A model generated the notes under the pieces. It was not told the origin of the DNA. It did no database searches and saw only the letters and a list, made by a program, of their open reading frames with translations. A DNA stretch of 20,039 nt from a virus. Both the position numbers and the translations under genes were made by a program. This document shows positions 19,704 to 20,039 of the stretch, in pieces. The stretch covers positions 1-20,039 of the IMG/VR virus record IMGVR_UViG_3300042383_000326. One strand, written 5' to 3'. The number at the start of each line of letters is the position of its first letter. The stretch's first letter is position 1.

Positions 19704-20039
19704 ATGCGTACGAGTCAGACCATCGGGGCGCTCGCCAGTTCGCTGGCGCTCGCCAACACCCAGATCAAGAACCCAAACCTTGACAGCGTCAACCCGCACT
19801 TCAAGAACCGCTACGCCAGTCTGGGCGCGATCCTGAACGCAATCCGCGTTCCGTTTGCAGCGCAGGGGCTGACGCTCGTCCAGTCAATCAACACCGACAA
19901 CGGCATGGTGTCGGTCGAGACGACCGTCATGCACACCAGCGGTGAGTTCATCGCCGAGACGGTCAGCATGCCGTTCCCCGAGCGGGCCACGGTTCAGACC
20001 CTCGGGTCGATCTGCACCTACCTGCGCCGGTACAGCGCG
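19704..20039 (+). CDS. ERF-family single-strand annealing protein (partial, cut by window end)
   Basis: 112 residues are visible. The ATG at 19704 has GAGG 6 bases upstream; the ATG at 19698 is too close to it. MRTSQTIGALASSLALANTQ, then IKNPNLDSVNPHFKNRYASL GAILNAIR and TVQTLGSICTYLRRYSA match the ERF family (IG.LA.AL...Q..I.NP..DS.NPHFKN.YA.L, G..L.Q, Q..GS..TY.RRY). ERF proteins bind single-stranded DNA and anneal complementary strands in phage recombination. Together with RusA and the SSB-tip protein it forms a recombination set. The C-terminal part is outside the window. Confidence 0.9.
   Translation, partial: MRTSQTIGALASSLALANTQIKNPNLDSVNPHFKNRYASLGAILNAIRVPFAAQGLTLVQSINTDNGMVSVETTVMHTSGEFIAETVSMPFPERATVQTLGSICTYLRRYSA

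Overview
The window is part of a short-tailed (podovirus-like) tailed-phage genome, either a free phage or a prophage fragment. The evidence is a near-continuous run of virion genes: small and large terminase, portal, scaffold, major capsid protein, capsid cement protein, head-tail adaptor and a large tail-nozzle-like protein. The order and sequence style match the Bordetella phage BPP-1 type of capsid module (Bbp16-like cement, Bbp17-like capsid, Bbp19-like small protein). Shine-Dalgarno sites are mostly good, sigma-70-like promoters are visible, and G+C is high. These fit a proteobacterial host, but the host cannot be named from this sequence. No integrase, classical CI-type repressor, tRNA, CRISPR array or reverse transcriptase was seen.

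Layout. (1) Positions 1-11714 read leftward. From right to left they run: conserved small phage protein, small possible HTH protein, TerS, TerL, GNAT acetyltransferase, small Ala/Gln-rich protein, portal, jelly-roll-like protein, Bbp19-like protein, scaffold, major capsid, cement, small acidic protein, a terminator-like hairpin, head-tail adaptor, tail nozzle-like protein, and the first codons of another gene. (2) Positions 11659-12558 encode a leftward DUF1376/YdaU-like replication protein. The middle of this gene carries an 11-bp tandem repeat array beside a low-G+C hexamer tract, a layout resembling an iteron origin inside an initiator gene, as in lambda O. (3) Positions 12559-12989 are intergenic, with inverted repeats, a four-unit 10-bp repeat and a palindrome overlapping a possible rightward promoter. 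(4) Positions 12990-13529 hold one rightward gene of unknown function. It meets a leftward group (13513-15811) of a small HExxH protein, two small basic proteins, a metallophosphoesterase and a fibre-like protein. (5) At 15812-15950 a strong rightward promoter drives a tightly overlapping operon of small genes (15951-19638). It includes a pair of tandem paralogs with a duplicated leader, a lysozyme-like protein, a small protein with an SSB-like C-terminal tip, a CsrA-like protein and a RusA-like resolvase. (6) A second promoter leads into an ERF-family single-strand annealing protein cut off by the window end.

How the parts fit. The leftward block builds the head and tail and packages DNA. 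The DUF1376 gene, with its internal repeats, is the best candidate for replication start. The rightward block looks like an early operon for recombination (ERF, RusA, SSB-tip protein), host takeover (CsrA-like) and possibly lysis. Two or three promoters share an operator-like TATACA-N(3-4)-TGTATA motif, so one regulator, not visible here, may control them together.
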